64,000 nt of DNA from Colias croceus. Its lineage: Eukaryota; Arthropoda; Insecta; Lepidoptera; Pieridae. Where the stretch lies: positions 3,720,001-3,784,000 of the forward strand of contig NC_059542.1 in assembly GCF_905220415.1 (NCBI RefSeq). The letters run 5' to 3'. How positions within the stretch are numbered: position 1 is the first letter of the stretch; the number at the start of each line of letters is the position of its first letter. The notes under the pieces were generated by a model, which worked only from the letters and a program-made list of their open reading frames with translations, was not told the origin of the DNA and did not search any database. Positions 12,901-27,179 of the stretch are shown here, piece by piece. The position numbers and the translations under genes are program-made.

Positions 12901-15900
12901 TTAAATTTTTGTTTTAAGATTTACATAATATATTTTCAATTCCCGTATTCACATTTGTGCGAAATTGTTATGGATGTTCTTCCAATTTCGATGGCATGGT
13001 TACTACTTACTAGGTATAATAATGTCTTTAAATAGGATCGCCGATAGGTATCGATTTAATCCTGTGGCAATAATTGTTGCAGTGTTTTTCATAATCGACA
13101 GTTCCTTCGTACTTTCATACCGTGTATGAAAGTATATTATGTACCGATAATGTTATAAATTAATATTTAGTAGTGTAACTAGTCACATGTCGGTTAATAT
13201 TGTGTTCCCACCAAATTCGAAAGTATTTATAAAATATATAAGTATATTTTGTTCAACGAAAAACTAAAACTGTTTTATAAATCCAATTTACTCAATGTTT
13301 AATTGTTTTCTGAATTAGTAGCATAATTTAGGCACCAAATTGAACAGAATAAAGTGACACTTATACTAAATAACAAGACAACATAATCCCTATTCAAGCA
13401 TCGAGAAGCTTTGCAAATTCATTTAATACTTAAGCTACTTTTAATTGAATAATGCAAGGGTTTATAAGATAGTTTGCTGTTGAATTATGAAACACCGTCT
13501 TAAATTTATTTTAGAGGAGTAAAGCGAACTACATAAAGAAAATTGCAAGAGCTTCTTTTTAAATTAGGAGAGTATAACACAAGAAATTTATATGTGCGTT
13601 TGCGAAAAGGTACGCTCCCCCGTCCGTCCTTTCGTAAACGAGATTTATAATATCACTTCTCTTGTAAAAGTACGTAATGTTAGGATATTTTATTGACCGT
13701 AACGAAGTGAAACTCCGGCAATAATAAGTTCTAAAATTAGTCGTTGCAAAATTATGATTTGTCGTATTTCGCATTTTGAAATTCGGAATGTTGTACAATC
13801 GTAATTTAAACTATTAAGTTTATTTATATTTTCTTCAACTGCTGATTGCGTAATAAAGCGACATTGTGATATAAATGAAATTATAGACTTATCTTTCGTG
13901 ATGTAAACATAAACGAAACAACAATATGAACGGTACAATTCATGTGTTCTCGAAGTGGAATTTCAGAAAAAGGGAAAAGTGAGTCAATCAGCAGTCCAAT
14001 TATTGCCGAGTTGTAGCAGTCACCATGATTCTTTGGCTAAAAGGCTTACAGCCTGCATCGGCCAAGTCCCAATACTTTGTGCAAACAAAAAATTCAGCTG
14101 CAGATCCGGTCGGGATTACAGTGAAACATGGTGCTTTTACCGTAATATTGTTCTCTGCCGTTTCGTTAAACCTTTGGATCTGTTTACATTTTTTTAAATT
14201 TAAAATTTTTATTACGAATTTGCACGCTACGCTGGAAACGTTTACCTGTATAATTTGTACACAAAATACGGTTTTAATAGTTGTATTGTAAATGTTTATT
14301 AAAATATTTGTGGTAATAGTAGTTGTTTCAAAATGTACTTTGCTACACTTAAATGGTTATTTTTAGAGGCACTATTCTCTAAAATATATTTATTTGTTTA
14401 TTATGAAAATAACAGAACAAACCCTTAAGAGTAAGATTATTATAAAAATAAATATAAAAGTTAATTCTAGAGCAGTATACAGTATATATTAATAATAAAT
14501 AAAACTAATAATTGTTCTATTATGACAAACACATAAACATTGGTACATATTTATCATCCCGTAGAATAAAGAATCATTATAGATTAAATTAATTAAAATA
14601 AATTAGGTTAGCATATTAATCTAGATATTTAATTTCGCGAAATGTAATTTTAAATAAATCTCAGAAATCCTTTTTGAATAAGGCCAACCTTTTTCGAGTT
14701 AATAAAAATGATTTAAGCACGCATTAAATGGATTTTTCTTTCTGAGAGAAATAAATTTATAATGCTCACAATTTCGCCAATTCCCGTAATTGTATGTGAG
14801 GGGAACTCACGAGTCGTGCTTTGGTCCCGATAAAAATTAACCGTAACATGAAAGTATCTAATAGTTTTCCTCGTTTAAAAATATTTAATCAAGAGACAAT
14901 AATAATTATTTGAACGAAGACTTCTAGGCGCAACAAAGAGCTGTGGACAAAGAGTAGTGTTACGCTGAAGGCGTTTAGACAATTGCAATATCTACGGCTC
15001 TCTCGATTTATCCCTGTTATTAATCCACAACAAAGAATATGGTGTCTTTATACTATTGTTCGCCTCTGTATGCTTTTTATCTGTTAATCTTTGCACGTAA
15101 TTAATTTTCTCTAAGAGGCAGGTTCCATCTAATTAAAGGAAGTACACTCGAGTGGAGATCTCAGAACGGTTCAGTTTTCCGATAATTCGGTACGCGAATG
15201 GATTCCCCATCCATTGATTAATTAGTTAAGTTTCCACATACGATTTGTTTCTAGACTTTAAAATAGTCTTTAATCGTTTAAGCAATAGCCTTTAATCGTA
15301 ATATAGATAGGTATAATATGAGTATGAGTAGTTTGAAAAATGTATCAAATAAATTATTTTCTATTGAAGTTACTTAACCTCTACATGTTTAATGGAAAAA
15401 TTTCTAATATTCTTTTTATAATATTCTTTCTATAATTCTTTCCTATTGAAGTTAACCTTTAAATATCGAAAACACAATTTCTGATATTTTTATTGATATC
15501 TACTATTAATGAAATGGTTCTACGTATATAAATACTAATCTTTAATAATTGTGAGGTTTCACATTCAATTTGAAAAAAAAAATTTGAAAGACCACAAAGG
15601 TATAAAATATAATTTATTAATTTACAGAAGACATGAATTAATTAACTCTGATATGGCATGATAATAGTGCTCATTCAGTTGGGTCTTTCATCCTACGCTA
15701 TACCATTTGTTAGCTTAAATTTCAGTTAATGTATCTAAAGTCATATAAATAGTTTAGTCAGAACGTATCCTTTGAGGAGGTTTGTATAAATCTTATCCAG
15801 ACCCAAGCCAGCAAATATTTGTCAGCGAGTAGAGCTGACACACCGTTAAAATACTTGTATCGTCCTTGCGTATATTGACAAAATTTATGGACACTAAAGT

Positions 15901-18900
15901 TTTTATACGCTTTTATGTTTTCGGGAGATTACGCCTCCTACAGTTTAACCGCCGATGTTTATAAGAGCTTACCCTCGAAGGGACCAGCGAAATTGCATTT
16001 TCTTTAATAATGATTGTTTTGCAATATAAGAGTTCCTTTGTTAGGTACATGTACTATCTCCTTTATTAAACAACTTCGTTCTTGAGTTCGTTGTACGAAA
16101 AATGTGTTGGCGTGGATATTATGTGAAGAAAATTTGTAAAGACATAATATTCTGCATCTTATCTCCTTATAATAAAGATATTATATGACTATATAATATG
16201 CTCTATCAATTAATGATCTTAATTCTCACACAATATCATTATCATACCTTTGAAGTTGAGTGTCGAAATCTATTGTACCTTCATGTACGTGTCGAAAAAA
16301 TAAAGCTGTTATGAAGGTCAAAATTTAAAAAGGCTGATTGTTTATTAAAGTTGTTTTAGAGTGATGTAACTCGTTGAGTTTAACGTTTAGTGACCGTTTG
16401 CAGTTCCGAATCCTGCAGACTGCACGTTGGGCGTTATTGTGACATTTACAATATCAACTTACTTTACAATTTTTGACTAAGTTTTTACTATAGTAATTAT
16501 GATTTTAGATTCTAATTATATGGCTTATTTAATTATATTCATAATGAAACATCTATGAACATTTTCTTTGTCTCTTTGTTTAGATTTCTGATTATGCAAA
16601 GTTTGGTGTGTAATTATTTTAACGAATGCTTATAATGCGTCTGCTCAATAATTAATTGGCCTTCACTTAATATCAAGTTTAACTATATATGAATATTCCC
16701 CCTAATAGATACATTAATGATAAAAAAGTAAGCTATGTTATTTACATACATTTTTAAATATATTCCTTTTTCATACTTTACTAAATAGAAACTGTACACT
16801 TCTATGAAAACAAAAGCACAACACGGTGTCATAAGCTCAAAGTGTAGGTAGGTGTAAAGTAACAACAAGATACGAGGTTCATATTTATCAATAACAAAGG
16901 TGACTTCAGTTTATTCGTCCTCCCGCGGGTCGCTCGCCGCACCCGACGTCTATTCAAGTGAATATTCAAAAGACGAAGACGCCACTGATTTATGTTCGCC
17001 ATTATTCTTACTTAAAGTGACGTAAACACATGCCGTTCAGACGCCTTGTGTCGCACGCCTCAATCATTTCAACGAGCATTTTCATTATCTACTTTATAAC
17101 TTAACTCTGTCAAGCTTTATGAAAAACATTGCCGTATTGTGTAGAGTGAGTTGATAAATCACGTACCTACCGCGGTTAATGTGAAACATTTTTTAATAAA
17201 ACGCGCTTGTATATTATAAGACATGCAAAGATTATTTATTTGTTTGATTTTATGTGAATCGTTATGGTGAAAGTGTGACTAGAATGTCAGATTTGATTAT
17301 AAATCGTTAAGGTTAAAGGGTTAAAGTGTGACGGTCAGAATGTCAGATTTGATTTAATATGGCGGAGAAAATAATTTTAATTCATATTTATGTAGCCTGA
17401 AATTAAAAATATGTAATTTGACCACATAAAGTATTTTATTGAATCCTTTCTTATATTCAATTCTCCAAAGATATTCTCGTTCCTTCAGTATAACGATGCG
17501 GTTTTCTAATCAATTCTTCGAAGTCTCCTCTCCTTTTTGCGAGCATCTTTCGTCAAGCAATGACGTGCGTAATAAGCTCTGAAAAAGCCACAACACAAAC
17601 ATTTTGAAACGTCGAAATAAGTATTATACAATTACTTTGTCAGAAGTAGACAAGTCTGGGTAAAACAAATAGTAATAAGCTCGTGAAGTCGCTGAAACTC
17701 GAGCGGAGTTTTGGAGTTGCGGCAAATATTACGACAAAGCGACAGTAACTTGGATATTGTTTGGAAGTCCGTCGCGGGTTGCGCCTCAAGGTAGGCACGA
17801 GGTCGCTAATGGAGTTCGCAAGAGCCCTTCGTGCGGTTAAACGTATTTGAAACTAATTCAGCCGTTTTGGGGAACGTTTGGCAGCTGTCAGCACGTTATC
17901 GTATGGTGCAAATCTGGGTGGGAGGTTTATTGCGTATTCGGAATCTGGGACAATCGTGTTAATTATGGAGTTTAAATTGATTTATATAAGTTACTCAAAT
18001 GGATTAAGTTATCCAATTTTTAATAAAAGTAAGGAGGTGTTTTATTTATAACAAATTCTAAGAAAGATAAACTTTGTATTAATGCGAAATCGTTAAAATT
18101 TTTATTAACAATGCTCTACAATACAGTTATGAAAAAAATATCGAACATCTGGAAATGGAAATAAAAATTAAAGGGCAAACGAAATGACTTTCGAATAATA
18201 TAGGTTTAGTGGAAATCGCGTTAAGGCGTGGGAAGTCATCAAAATCACGTTATCGAGCACGCGCGTACAAACGGGCTACGGAGTTACGGAGCTACGATGT
18301 GCTACGAATTTAGCTACGCGATAGCCGGCAATTTTCTGTTCGCCCAGAAGTTAACCCGAATTAACAAAGACCCCAGCTTCATTCGGAAATTCGTAATTTT
18401 GCGTCCTATGTGAATTTCAATGCTGTTTGCTCTCTAAATGCCATTTCTGCTACAATGTTACAGTAACTGTACTGTCGCTTAATTAGGGTAAATTGCATGC
18501 ATTACAATAAACGTGTAACAATTATCTAAGATCTTTTTAGCGTCGAAAATATGACCTTATTATCACGGTAAGGTAATGCCAATGAAGTAAAGACATCATC
18601 TGGAGTGGAGTGAGGAATGCAGCATAATACCTTGCGCCCATAATTGGAAGATGCAAATGCGCGCCGCTGCATCTTTCAAGACATTTTTATAGCGACACGA
18701 AGACTTAATAACGTTTTATGTAAAATCTTTTCAATGAAATTTTATTTTACGTATTTTTAAAGAGAACGTTAAGCGAATTAATACTGCAGCGGAGGAGAGG
18801 GAAATTTGCAAGTTTTCAGTGCACGTAATTATAAGTTATTACATCCGCTAATTAAAATACTCCTGAGTGAGTTAATGTTTTTTCTTTTCTCGAAGACCAT

Positions 18901-21900
18901 AAAGTCCGTGACTTGAGAGTGCTTTATTAAAGTGCACGACCATTCACTAAAAAAGCTTTTAAAAAGCTGAGAAACTACAACCGCTGGGAGTTTCTTTGCT
19001 ATTCCTTTATGGTCTATAATATGGTTCTAGATAAACGCGGAGTACCTAGATATCGCGCTGACCCTTAATCGGGGATAAATGAATTATGTTGGCACTTACC
19101 ATCCATCACTGTCGGTAATTTTAAGATAAAGCCATGGCGTCCGCAGGTTGCACACTCTAGCCTTTGTAAGCTTCAGTAGTTAGCGATGTAATTAAAGGCG
19201 GCTTGCAGCTAATAACCTGAAAGAACCTATTAGTATCATTTTTCTTGGTTCGTTAATTAATTCTGAGTCCATAAATTATTCAATATTTGGTACGATATTA
19301 AATTATAATAATATATATCATTTTTTATGGTAATGAGGTGAATAATTAATTGATCATAATTTTAAAACTGGTCACACGATAAACATAGCAAAATATATTG
19401 TTTTAAACATTACTTAAGTACAGATTAATACTAATTACGTGTAAATAAAATATGTACTACCTACTGTATAAAAAAATATGTGTGTAAACATCTATAATTT
19501 GTAACTACATTCTTGCAAATAACTATAATTTGAATTTGAACTTATATTTCATATCAAACACATACAATATAAAATACAGTTCGTGAGAATACAGACACTA
19601 GAAATAAAATAAATCATCAAACAAATTATTCGGTAATTGAGACAACCAAACCAAGGTTATAAACAACTCTTATTAATACAGATACAATAATAAATGTTCC
19701 TTGTTTCATGTGTATATCTAGAATTTTTTTTGAAATACAGCCTTTGTTACTTACTCTTTGCTTTTGGAGTCGTTATTTAATATCTAAGTGCAGCTCCGCT
19801 TTTAGTATGTTCTGTACTCAGATACATGTACGACTATGATGTGAATTACAGCGAGCGACGTCATTTGTAAAGTAATATTACGCAGAATTTTCATTAAAAT
19901 ATTTAATGGAATTGTACTTTCTTTTTACTTTATTTGTTTTCTACTACTATATAGCATTATAGGCAATCATAATGCATCTTGAAATATGTGAATAATTTTA
20001 AAGAAAATAAAAGCCTATGGATGCCTAAACATGGTATTTTTTTCTAAATATTCGTACTCTTTTTTGACTGTTGCGACGGCTTGACTAATAACTATGCATA
20101 TGTATAGTGAATGATTTTTCTTATCTCTACAAGATACAAGACACATTGAATAAAAAAAAAATCAAATACGTATAATTCCGTTAAGGCTGTGGCAGGAAAA
20201 AGCCTTTGAAATCAATCTTACCTGTTTAATGTATAAACAGAACGAAATGTATTTAAAAGAAATCACTGTAATATATTGAATCAATGCTCGAGCCCACGGC
20301 GGCTAGCCTTCAAAGGTTATTGGTGTGGTTAAAAGCTAAATATTTTCAAGCGTGGAGCAGTGAGCAATTCGGTTCCCAAGTAATAGATTTTTCAAGACGT
20401 TCGGGGGCGGTTAGACTGTATTTTGTTTTAAATTGCACTCTCTTCGGTGATCGCTACCCAGAGTAAACCTGGCGAATGGGACGCAATCTCCTAAAACGCT
20501 TTGCAATAAACCGCACTTTCAGTCGAGATTTTGTGAACCTATAAACATGCGAATATTGTATTATTTTACATTGTGTTTATGATGAATGAAGAATATATTC
20601 GTACTTTTTACGTAAAGATATTTAGGTAGCTTATATACTTAACTGATGTTATTTCTAAAAACCTGAATTGTTCCGGAAATCGGGTAGTCATAGTTCTAAG
20701 AAATATTCATATTTTAAAACTAGAATTTTCACGTTATTTTTCAATCAAATGAATCAAAGACTTCAATATTCAATGATAATTTTGTTTACTATCAATACTC
20801 GTAATTTCCGTTCCTTTGTTGTAGCGTGAAATCGACTTTAATTTACCTTAAGATTTAAATGAAAAGGGGCCGCGTTAGATATCAGCTTTGACAGATGTTA
20901 AGGATAAGGAGTGGTTTCATTTAAAACATTTGCAGTGATATTTGGTCTTCAAACGTCTTGTTACGGAAAATATCTAATTAAAAACCATTCGTAGATAGGT
21001 ACCATGTTAAGGGAGTTTTTCTTTTAATATTATAATAATAAATAATAAACAACTATTTACTAAGGTTTTTGATTTTCGATTGTTATTTGTTTTCAAGGCA
21101 CGTATGTAGGGTTCAGGTAGATTTTCTTCGTCACATTTTGATGACCTCCTGGCTCTTTGGAATAATAGTTAATACTTGAGCAAAGAACTAAAGCATCTCT
21201 AACTATGAGTAGGTACTACACTGGTAAAAGTAATGAAAATCGATCAGTGAAAGCGATAGGAATCTACAAGTTAACACAGTACTTCAGAACTACTCGGTTT
21301 TCATTGAAAAACAAAAATAGCGTTAGGAATTACTTTATGCAGAATTGCATGTGAATTTTTTATAAGGTATGCACCAAAAATAGGCAATTTTAACTTAGAC
21401 TCGAAACCTATGTGTTATTTATCTAATATGTATGTATCAATTTCGTTGTAAATAGATTGTATGAATATTTTATGTTCATTTGGAGAGAAAAAGAATTAGT
21501 TCGATTTGGACGCTTGCTTTGCTCTTGGGTATAGTTTGACAATTGAGTATTGCATATCCAAATTGTATCATATTTAAATGAGCATTTCCTTTATCTGTCA
21601 ACGATAAATATTTTTAATGTAGGTATATTTTATTTTAAGCTTTGTCGTAATCGAATCGACTCCGCTTCAATCATGAAATCTAGGTATATAGATATCTAAG
21701 ATTTATGTATCACAAGTGTCAGCGGCGGAAACAGTATGGCCGATTTTAATGATATTTTATGTGTTTATATGCCAGTAAATGCTAGGTAGGTAATGATTGT
21801 GCTAATGATAAGACGTGACAGAAAAGCGTTTGCCGGCTCAACTATATTTTTTTAATTTGTGTATCAATTGGTATTTATAAAATTGTATCGTGTTTGATTA

Positions 21901-23136
21901 ATTAAATTGACAACTTATGCATAACTATTAGCTGTGCTATTAGTGCAATATTATTAACTATAGTAGAGCCATTTAAATAGGCAACATTTGACAGTTCAAC
22001 AAAATTCAACAACGTAACCTAGTAACGACGACATAGAATAACATGATACTTCCTTTTGTTAGAACTGCACATTTGCTTAACTTTTTTCAATTATGATTAC
22101 ATATTTATAATAATAATGACCGATACAAGTAATTTTAAGACTTCATTTTACTGATAAACCATACTAAACATAATAAACAATTTCTGAATTGAAGAACTGA
22201 CGTCGCTACAATTTTGTGTCAATAAACCTTTTTTCTTTTTAAATACCAGAGACGTTCCTCTGAAAATCGAAATCTGACATCTAGAATCGAATGCATTGAT
22301 TACTTGTGAATAAAAATCATCATAAATTAATAAATTCGATTGACAAATGTTTCAAATCCGTATCGATTAATTCACTTTAATCGATGTTTTTAAGCAGGTT
22401 ACCTCTCTTCGAAGATAAAATTGATAGACGTCAAATGTTGCCTATTAAATTGGCTCGACTATAACAAAATATCGAATTCAATAAGCAAGATCTAGAACAC
22501 AATCCAAATTTATTTATTTTATGTTCAAAGTTCTATAAATTATTTATGAGACAACAAGAAACTTACATGACTGACTGATCTTGGCTTAAGCTTTAAACAC
22601 TTTACAACAAATTCATCTTAACTACTATGAAAATTATTTAGAAGCGGATTATATTGATCAAAACTTTATCCATAATACTTAATAGTTTACTTCATATTTG
22701 AATTGAAACGTGGGTGTAAAGGGTAATTGAAACACAAGTTTACATTATATTCTTTAATAAAATAAGTGATGCAATAATTTTCGTACAAGAACACATTTAA
22801 AGAGCAATAAATTGCTGACAAATGAAAAAAATATACATTTCATATCAGATCGTATTGTATACATACTTAGTATCGATGACGAGCAAAGATTTTTACTTAC
22901 ATACTCATTATAAATAAATCATAAAAATGTAAAACCGATTTTATTAGTCCGTTTGTTCTACACCTCTGCAACAACTAAAACGTTAGAATTAGAATTACAA
23001 ATAAAAACTAAACCCGCAAGCCGTGAGAAATAATTTCACAATAAAATATTACTTTAAATTAGGCTTTTATTTTTTCCTAAACATTAAGCTGCGTAAAAAT
23101 TAATCATACATATTTCATGACAACTTATTTCACTAA
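6931..23136. other. Long gene-free stretch downstream of NDST
   Basis: About 16 kb with no supported gene. Open frames are 60-91 codons and have no recognisable domain. Moderately GC-rich islands (about 7120-7200, 8270-8370, 16910-17060, 17690-17930, 18225-18420) stand out from the AT-rich background and could be conserved noncoding sequence. I cannot test that. Inside it are an imperfect inverted repeat at 8575-8823, a repeat-like AT-rich block at about 8840-9260 and a short direct repeat at 17269-17354. Confidence 0.5.
8575..8823. repeat. Imperfect inverted repeat, ~40 bp arms
   Basis: Arm 1 (8575-8614) contains TCAGGAAATGCATACAAACA and a TGAGCTTTTA end. Arm 2 (about 8777-8823) is its reverse complement, with roughly 10 extra bases in the middle. 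The 160 bp between them is AT-rich. It may be a decayed foldback transposon; no clear terminal duplication is seen. Confidence 0.65.
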
Positions 23137-23310
23137 AGGCTGATTTTTCAATCCTTGGTTAAAACTTAACAATTAATTACGTATTCAACTACCATTTCAA
23201 AAATGTATTGCAACTTTCCGTATTTGACAGTTTACAAGTGACATTTTAATATGTTCGTGTAATACTTTATTGTACGGATAAATTTTAACCAAGGATTGAA
23301 AAATCGGCTC
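23137..23310 (+). mobile_element. Foldback MITE, GGCTGATTTTTC family, copy A
   Basis: Ends are inverted repeats of about 27 bp: (G)GGCTGATTTTTCAATCC, then TTGGTTAAAA. The interior matches copies at 53161-53335 (opposite orientation) and 59073-59243 (same orientation). It contains the shared stretch TATTTGACAGTTTACA. Flanks are TAA on both sides. It lies 1.9 kb downstream of the NDST stop. No coding capacity. Confidence 0.85.
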
Positions 23311-25210
23311 TAAAATAAAAATATTCAGTATACAATAGGTGTAACTGTAGAACAAGCTGAAATTTAATTTACATTAAAAGAAAACGTCATAATATCTATA
23401 TAGTCTTTCCGAACATTTATCTGTAGACATAAACTCTAAATCTATAAAGCTTTAGGAGAAATAATCGCTTTATACATACATCTGATTCTTTATATTCTAT
23501 TATTTTCACTTCATAATATAATTTAAACTAGCTATGTCTCGGTTAAAACAACTCGTTAAGTACCAACACTGCATGTTAACTCTGAAAACAGACGTCACTC
23601 GATATTTAAAATCCAGCCATATCAAAATATATTATTAACTTCGCGTCCCATGCATTGCATTCTCGTCAAATTACAATGGACTCGCTATCATAAACAAGTG
23701 AAAAAACACCGAATCACATTTAGACAGATATATTAGGCTGGTTGCAGAGCTTGACCGACCGTCAGTGCGTACCGTCGGTGCTGACGATACGCATCAACAA
23801 TTGTATGACTATGACACTAAAACGCATGACGGTTATGAACGGGTTTATGAATTTCCATACATATGACAAGCGCGACTGACGTACGCACTGATGGTCGGTC
23901 AAGCTCTGCAACCAGCCTTAACAAATTTATACTAAAATATATTATTAAACATTTTACAGTATACTCGTATCTGTGGCGAACACCGCAGATATAGTTTTGA
24001 GTTAAAATTCGATTTCCCTATAGGTAAAACAACGTGGCAAATCAAATACTTTACACTAGAAAATAATCGATAGAGTAGTCTATGGCACAGGCATAGATAA
24101 TGTCCATTTCACTAGAGGCAATAAACTACAAATGTACAAAGAGCATCAGGTACGAACATTGTAAAAATACTTACTAAGCGTGTGACAAATACATGGAATG
24201 ACACTAAAAAAATAAAGAGTATTTGGCGGCTGTGAAATTTGATAAACCGCAACATGATCATAGAGTTAATGATAAATAGAGCAGGCAAAATCATACAAGT
24301 TCTCGTAAACGGAATTAATTTCTGATGTTTAAAAAGAGAGAGAAGATCACAGTACCTTATCTATGTTTCTCTATTTTTGGGACAAAACGTTAAACTGTAC
24401 ATAAAAACGTTTACAATATGTAAATTACGTTTGTGCGATAGAGACAGTATGGATACTGCGATCTTCTATCTCTATCCTGCTCTATCTATAATACGTCCAT
24501 TATTATAATTGGTTGATAAACAGCGAATCAAAATTAATTACGAGTTTAAAATTACCATTTACAACAAACAATTAAATTTCATGAAATCAAAAGCGTATAC
24601 AATGTTAATACATGTTTCACATGTTTTTTGTTACTTATTAAAAAAAGTTAATATGAAGCTGTCCATGGTTCGACTATTGTTCACGAAATTAAATCGAAAA
24701 TAAATCTAAATCATAAAACTAATGGCTTAAGATTCAAAGTCATAGCACCCAGACCAATATAGCATCGGCGTCAATGAAACTGGCAAGTAAAACAAAACTA
24801 TGATTTTAACCATAAGTATAAAAAACTAAATCTAAACTCGCGCATCAGACGAACAACTCCTCAATACACAACATCCGTAGATAAAACTATAAATCGTCTC
24901 CACTCACATTGACACACAAACATTTACGTATTGCGACATGACGCCCGTAGTTTATAACATGGAGCGGACATTTTGCCTTATTAAGGCGTAACTTTAAGGG
25001 CTCGTCCCTACAAGATAAAAGGAGGTTAATGTTTTAATAAACTATACAAACTTATATAGCTTTAAGCCGAATCTGTTATGTACACTGTCCGAATGTGGAG
25101 TTTGCACACGAAAAGTTCCACGGGAGTCGTTAAGACAACGTCACCACACACACTTTGTAGAGTGCGCGCACTATTTGAGTTTGTTCCAACCGCACGGGTT
25201 GCGAGTCGTG
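23311..25210 (-). other. Downstream flank / likely NDST 3' UTR region
   Basis: AT-rich DNA directly downstream of the NDST stop, carrying the TTA-flanked MITE at 23736-23917. Some of it is probably 3' UTR, but the polyadenylation site cannot be fixed. An ATTAAA variant (minus strand) lies near 25033-25038, and the nearest AATAAA I noted on that strand is at about 23066-23071. No other gene is supported. Confidence 0.5.
23736..23917. mobile_element. PIF/Harbinger-like MITE with TTA target duplication
   Basis: 182 bp with 35 bp terminal inverted repeats that differ at a single position. They begin GGCTGGTTGCAGAGCTTGAC and continue through a CGACC(G/A)TCAGTGCGT stretch. TTA lies directly outside both ends (23733-23735 and 23918-23920), the TWA duplication typical of PIF/Harbinger elements. 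The core carries no open frame of note. The near-identical ends suggest fairly recent insertion. Confidence 0.88.
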
Positions 25211-25430
25211 CTATCCGTTCGATAGCTCGTCCTTAAGCCACTGCGGCACGGGTCGGCCCAGTCGCACCAGAAGCTTCGACAGAGCCGTGTTATGAGGCGT
25301 GTAATATCGCTTCAAAAACTTCGCCGACCTCTCCTCCATGGGCGGGTATATCCGACCCTTCGACTTGCCCAGGCATTTCGTTTTCTCGTTGCTCACGGCC
25401 TGACAGAAAAATCCCTTTTTCGCGTCGTAT
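25211..25430 (-). CDS. sfl: NDST exon J: C-terminal exon with disulfide pair and stop
   Basis: 72 residues plus TAG, preceded by one base completing Lys. Starts YDAKKGFFCQ; the two cysteines in FCQ and KTKCLG are ten residues apart, the same spacing as the Cys818-Cys828 disulfide of human NDST1. Then SKGRIYPPM, a helix with FLKRYYTPHN, and the C-terminal LSKLLVRLG and PQWLKDEL, which match the family's last helix. Acceptor: ccttttcag then ATACGA. The end of the protein (ELSNG) is close to the usual length of the family. The 3' UTR end is not clear: no AATAAA is close on the minus strand, but an ATTAAA variant sits near 25033-25038. Confidence 0.96.
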
Positions 25431-27179
25431 CTGAAAAGGTAAATTCGCGTTACAAGTTAATACTGCAGCGCCCTAATTATACGGCCGCGATCCAATTATA
25501 TTATAATTTTAGTAAATTATTCGACGTAATAGAAGCTTTGTGTAATTTATAAAATATTTCAGCGTAATACGGCGCGATTGCAAATCCATGCTGAAACTTC
25601 GGCGTATAAATGAGAAATTCTATTTGTTACAAAATGACGCCTCAACGACGCGGCGGGTTTAAATTAAATTCCACATTTAAACGTTTTATAAGTCGAGTTA
25701 TTTATTTATTATATCCAAAGTTTGTTCGTAATGGTTGAAACGGTCCAGTTGTCCAACTTTGGACCGTCCCAGGCCTTTTGTATTTGTCACTTATTATAAT
25801 GTCGTACCTACATGTAACTTGTCTGTAAGGATACTGAATAACAATAGTAAAACGATTGTTGTCAACCTTAATATGATTTGGGTCAAATAGAAACATATTG
25901 ATACAACTGATATAATGTAAACTTTTGCTAGTGTTTATGAATATTCATTTTTTATTGTCACCGATTCGGAATGTCACAGTTATGTTTACATTATAATTGT
26001 TTAAATTTTATTGAAACTACCATGTATTAAACAAATAAATTATAACATAACTATAAAAAGCTTTATCTATCTTGCATACCATTAAACGAATAAACAACCC
26101 ATATAGTACCTACAGTACGTATTCACAGTACATATTCAACATTCATTAACCACGACACGTAAACACAACACCCATAATAACGTCAATTACATCACGTCAT
26201 ACTTTATTGACGCGAAATTAAGCTTTAACACGTTAAAATACATTGAATTATTCTATCAAAACGTTTGGTTTCCTTGAATTTATATTATAGTTGGAAATAA
26301 TATTTAGAAAACGTAAGCGACTTATGTCCAACATATCGCTTTAGTGTAAGCTTTTAACATACAATGGGATAAGAATCGCGTAGCATGACTTTTGAACGTT
26401 GGAAATAATGACAACATATTTTTAAGACGCAGCCGACTTTTATATTTATTTTCGTTTGTTTAAAGATAGTAAGTTTAAAGGCGATTTTAACTGTTTTCGA
26501 TGTTTATATGAAATGGTCAACTACAACACCAAGAGCGATATTTTTTCCGGTACTTACTAACGTTATCTTTTTATTTTTTACGTCACCCAAAAAAATGCAC
26601 GAAATGACTAATAAAACTTGACCTATAAGAAAATAAAAATTTGATAAGTTCTGTCTAAATGTTATGACATCCGTTTTTAACAAATAACCCGACGCAACAA
26701 GAGCGCGAGCTACGTAATCATTCAAATGGAGAGATGTACAAAAAGCGGCAGTAGATGCGAGCATGTCATTTATTTGCAGAGTTAAGAATGTTTAGATTCC
26801 CCCTGGGAAACAAAAGAAGTCATTTTGAAAAACTAATATTTTATCTTAGAAAGTCTGTTGAGGCGACATTTTGCGTTATCTCGTTATTTGTATTAGAGAA
26901 TGATAAAATATAAAGTTTAAAGGTATTCCTTAAGACAGTAAGGTATACGTAATTGTATTGTATGTAAATTCATGATTATTAATTATTATTATTTAATTGA
27001 AACAAAGAGTAAGAGGGTTATACTTTTTCCGACGAGAAATTCGTGAGATTTTTCTAAAATATGGTAGACGAAAAAATTACAACAAGCTTATAAAAAACAC
27101 AAGGGGTCACATACATTAAAATACGGGCAGTTTACACTACCCTCACTCAAACAAAAAAAAATCTAAAAAAAAAACTCAC
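25431..27179 (-). other. NDST intron I-J (1749 bp)
   Basis: GTGAGT donor at the 27179 side, TTTTCAG acceptor at the 25431 side. AT-rich, no repeat family or coding frame recognised inside. Confidence 0.9.
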
